A stretch of 64,000 nucleotides of DNA from Streptomyces sp. R28 (GTDB lineage Bacteria > Actinomycetota > Actinomycetes > Streptomycetales > Streptomycetaceae), in the NCBI RefSeq assembly GCF_041052385.1, contig NZ_CP163439.1, forward strand, positions 4,329,001 to 4,393,000. The letters are read 5' to 3'. This document shows, piece after piece, positions 61,846 to 64,000 of this stretch. The notes under the pieces are model-generated. The model made no database searches, was not told the origin of the DNA, and was given only the letters and a program-made list of their open reading frames with translations. Made by a program: the position numbers and the translations under genes. Each line of letters begins with the position of its first letter. Position 1 is the stretch's first letter.

Positions 61846-63263
61846 GTGCAGGCCAGTCCTTCCAGTACGTCGGCGAGGGCGATGACTCCGGCCACGCAGT
61901 CGTCCTCGGCGGCGAACTCGGCCGGGGAGTGCGAGACGCCCGTGGGGTTGCGTACGAACAGCATGGCGGTCGGGATGGTCCCGGAGAGGATTCCGGCGTC
62001 GTGTCCGGCCCCGGTTCCCAGGACGGGGACGGTGATGTCGGAGTCCTTGCCGAGGATGCGGGCCAGTTCGTCGCGCAGGGCGTGGTCGAACTCGACGACG
62101 GGCGTGAAGGACTCACGGACGATGTCGAGGTCGATGCCGTGGGCCGCCGCGTACTCCCGGGCCGCCTTCTCGATGCCGCCGACGACGGTGTCGAGGCTCG
62201 CCTGGTCCTCGGCCCGGGAGTCGAGCCAGCCGCGCACCAGGGAGGGAATGGCGTTGACGCCGTTCGGCTCGACGGAGATCTTGCCGAAGGTCGCGACGGC
62301 ACCGGCGAGTCGAGCCTCCCGGCGGGCGGCGAGCACGGTCTCGGCGTACGCGAGCATGGGGTCGCGCCGGTCCACGAGGCGGGTGGTGCCGGCGTGGTTG
62401 GCCTCGCCCCGGAAGTCGAACCGCCACCGGCCGTGCGGCCAGATGGCGCTGGCGATGCCGACGCGGTCGCCGGACAGGTCCAGGGCACGGCCCTGCTCGA
62501 CATGCAGTTCGACGAAGGCACCGATGCGGGCGAGCCGCTCCGGGTCGGCGCCGATGGTGTCGGGGTCGTACCCCGCGGCCTCCATGGCCCGGGGCAGGCT
62601 GACCCCGTCCCCGTCGGTCAGCTTGTGGGCGTTGTCGACGGTGAGCTGTCCGGCGGCGAGCCGTGACCCGACACAGGCGAGCCCGAACCGGGCGCCCTCT
62701 TCGTCACCGAAGTTGACGATGGCGAGGGGCTTGGTGAAGTCCACGCCCCTGCCCCGCAGTTCGTCGAGAGCGGCGAAGGACGACACCACCCCGAGGGGCC
62801 CGTCGAAGGCGCCCCCGTCCGGCACGGAGTCGAGATGCGACCCGGTGACGACGGCGTCCCGGGCAGCGGGGTCACCGGCCCAGGCCCACTGGTTCCCGTT
62901 CCGGTCGACCTCGTAGGCGAGCCCGCGAGCTTCGGCCTGCTCCTTGAACCAGGCCCGGCAGTCGAGGTCGGCGCCGGTCCAGGCGAAGCGGCGGTAGCCG
63001 CGGGAGCCGGGGTGCCGGCCGATGGGGAGCAACTCGCGCCACATCTCGTGGAAGGAGCCGCCACCCGCGACAGGCCGCGCTGCATCGCCCGCCCCCTCGA
63101 CAGGCCGGCCTGCATCGCCCCCGTTCCGCAGGGCGACGGGACTCCCCCCGCTCGAACGAAGTGGCGAGTGGGGGAGGGTGGGCACAGCCGAAGCAGCAGA
63201 CGGCGACGAGACCTCAGCCCCCGCCGGACTGTTGCCGCTCGGCTCACCTGAACGCTGGGTCAC
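61842..63263 (-). CDS. M20-family amidohydrolase (annotated type: allantoate amidohydrolase)
   Basis: A 473-residue peptidase M20/beta-ureidopropionase-like metalloenzyme. Metal ligands are in TGSHLDSVPDGGAFDG, FGDEEGARF and VELHVEQG. Family members hydrolyse allantoate or N-carbamoyl amino acids. Here it lies between hutU and hutF with four-base overlaps on both sides. The pathway needs an N-formylglutamate deformylase, and no hutG is seen, so this enzyme is a good candidate. The first ~65 residues are a non-conserved Pro/Ala/Gly extension encoded partly by a DNA duplication near 63068-63120. Confidence 0.85.
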   Translation of the reverse strand: MTQRSGEPSGNSPAGAEVSSPSAASAVPTLPHSPLRSSGGSPVALRNGGDAGRPVEGAGDAARPVAGGGSFHEMWRELLPIGRHPGSRGYRRFAWTGADLDCRAWFKEQAEARGLAYEVDRNGNQWAWAGDPAARDAVVTGSHLDSVPDGGAFDGPLGVVSSFAALDELRGRGVDFTKPLAIVNFGDEEGARFGLACVGSRLAAGQLTVDNAHKLTDGDGVSLPRAMEAAGYDPDTIGADPERLARIGAFVELHVEQGRALDLSGDRVGIASAIWPHGRWRFDFRGEANHAGTTRLVDRRDPMLAYAETVLAARREARLAGAVATFGKISVEPNGVNAIPSLVRGWLDSRAEDQASLDTVVGGIEKAAREYAAAHGIDLDIVRESFTPVVEFDHALRDELARILGKDSDITVPVLGTGAGHDAGILSGTIPTAMLFVRNPTGVSHSPAEFAAEDDCVAGVIALADVLEGLACT

Positions 63264-64000
63264 GCCTCGTCACCCTCGCGCATCGGGACGCGAACGCCCC
63301 GCTCGTCGGCGACGGTCTCCGCGATGTCGTAGCCCGCGTCCACGTGCCGGATGACGCCCATCCCGGGGTCGTTCGTCAGCACCCGGCGGATCTTCTCCCC
63401 GCCGAGCTTCGTGCCGTCGGCCACCGTCACCTGCCCGGCGTGGATCGACCGCCCCATGCCGACGCCACCACCGTGGTGGAGGGAGACCCAGGAGGCGCCC
63501 GAAGCCACGTTCACCATGGCGTTCAGCAGCGGCCAGTCGGCAATCGCGTCCGAGCCGTCGAGCATCGCCTCCGTCTCGCGGTACGGCGAGGCGACGGAAC
63601 CGCAGTCCAGGTGGTCGCGCCCGATCGCCAGCGGCGCTGCCAGCTCACCGCTGGCCACCATGTCGTTGAACCGCTCGCCCGCCTTGTCCCGCTCCCCGTA
63701 GCCGAGCCAGCAGATGCGCGCGGGCAGCCCCTGGAAGTGCACCCGCTCCCCCGCCAGCTTGATCCAGCGGGCCAGGGACTCGTTCTCCGGGAACAGCTCC
63801 AGGATCGCCTTGTCGGTCTTGGCGATGTCGGCCGGGTCGCCGGAGAGGGCAGCCCAGCGGAAGGGGCCCTTTCCCTCGCAGAAGAGGGGGCGGATGTAGG
63901 CGGGGACGAAGCCGGGGAAGGCGAACGCCCGCTCGTAACCGGCGAGTTGGGCCTCACCCCGGATCGAGTTGCCGTAGTCGAAGACCTCGGCACCGGCGTC
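63260..64000 (-). CDS. hutU: Urocanate hydratase (partial, N-terminus outside window)
   Basis: The C-terminal ~246 residues of urocanase, which hydrates urocanate to imidazolonepropionate using NAD+ as an electrophile. FDYGNSIRGEAQ, PLFCEGKGPFRW (active-site Cys), SWVSLHHGGGVGMG and DGTKLGGEKIRRVL are characteristic. The stop overlaps the GTG of the next gene. First visible gene of the hut operon; the start lies beyond the right edge. Confidence 0.95.
   Translation of the reverse strand, partial: DAGAEVFDYGNSIRGEAQLAGYERAFAFPGFVPAYIRPLFCEGKGPFRWAALSGDPADIAKTDKAILELFPENESLARWIKLAGERVHFQGLPARICWLGYGERDKAGERFNDMVASGELAAPLAIGRDHLDCGSVASPYRETEAMLDGSDAIADWPLLNAMVNVASGASWVSLHHGGGVGMGRSIHAGQVTVADGTKLGGEKIRRVLTNDPGMGVIRHVDAGYDIAETVADERGVRVPMREGDEA

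Noticed and set aside
60413..62521. Continuous frame extending hutI upstream to over 1100 residues
   Set aside because: The upstream part is Arg/Pro-rich shadow sequence of hutF and the M20 gene; the conserved hutI starts at 60412 with a good ribosome binding site.
1..64000. CRISPR arrays, prophage, transposases, tRNA/rRNA genes
   Set aside because: None seen; repeats present are short tandem arrays or the intergenic hairpin element.

Overview
The base composition (very GC-rich, strong third-position G/C bias) and the gene content (whiB, coenzyme F420 genes, DUF397/XRE pairs, partner-switching sigma regulators, five LytR-CpsA-Psr proteins, cupredoxins) point to a Streptomyces chromosome core region. 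From memory the order resembles the stretch of the S. coelicolor chromosome running from whiB to the hut genes. No prophage, CRISPR array, insertion sequence, tRNA or rRNA gene was seen.

Layout. 1-8.3 kb: L-lactate permease (cut by the window edge), DUF3499, a degenerate metallopeptidase, a DUF5719 protein, a very large membrane glycosyltransferase and whiB. 8.6-14.2 kb: a newly noticed 51-codon leader ORF ending in a poly-cysteine run, cysteine dioxygenase, fbiA-fbiB (F420), an AlkA-like glycosylase and an NDP-sugar synthase. 14.3-27.3 kb: cell envelope, with a peptidoglycan-recognition amidase, a TIGR03089 protein, five LCP ligase-type proteins, a glycosyltransferase and a thioesterase. 27.3-35.7 kb: a Cys/Met-rich copper protein, an acyl-CoA dehydrogenase with an upstream TetR-type operator, UDP-glucose dehydrogenase, and a copper/cupredoxin cluster (CopC-CopD, two cupredoxins, YceI). 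35.7-42.1 kb: CGNR regulator with two VOC proteins, an inactive-looking dipeptidase paralogue beside an intact one, purE-purK and GtrA. 42.4-49 kb: a two-component system with an odd in-frame repeat tail after the regulator stop, a peptide transporter, and a WhiJ-like XRE/DUF397 module with three small ORFs. 49-53.1 kb: a four-gene sortase-substrate operon. 53.3-59.2 kb: a frameshifted seryl-tRNA synthetase paralogue behind a seryl T-box, an anti-sigma/anti-anti-sigma/sigma set, and a sigma-like/anti-sigma/lectin fusion. 59.2-64 kb: histidine utilisation operon hutU-(M20 amidohydrolase)-hutF-hutI.

The most interesting items are two RNA-level regulators: the poly-Cys leader in front of cysteine dioxygenase, with flanking hairpins, and a complete T-box leader (Ser UCC specifier, UGGCACC bulge) in front of the serS paralogue. 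Others are the pseudoenzyme dipeptidase, the EAAKV-repeat tail after the response regulator stop codon, and a ~194-bp intergenic repeat family whose copies show a compensatory hairpin change.
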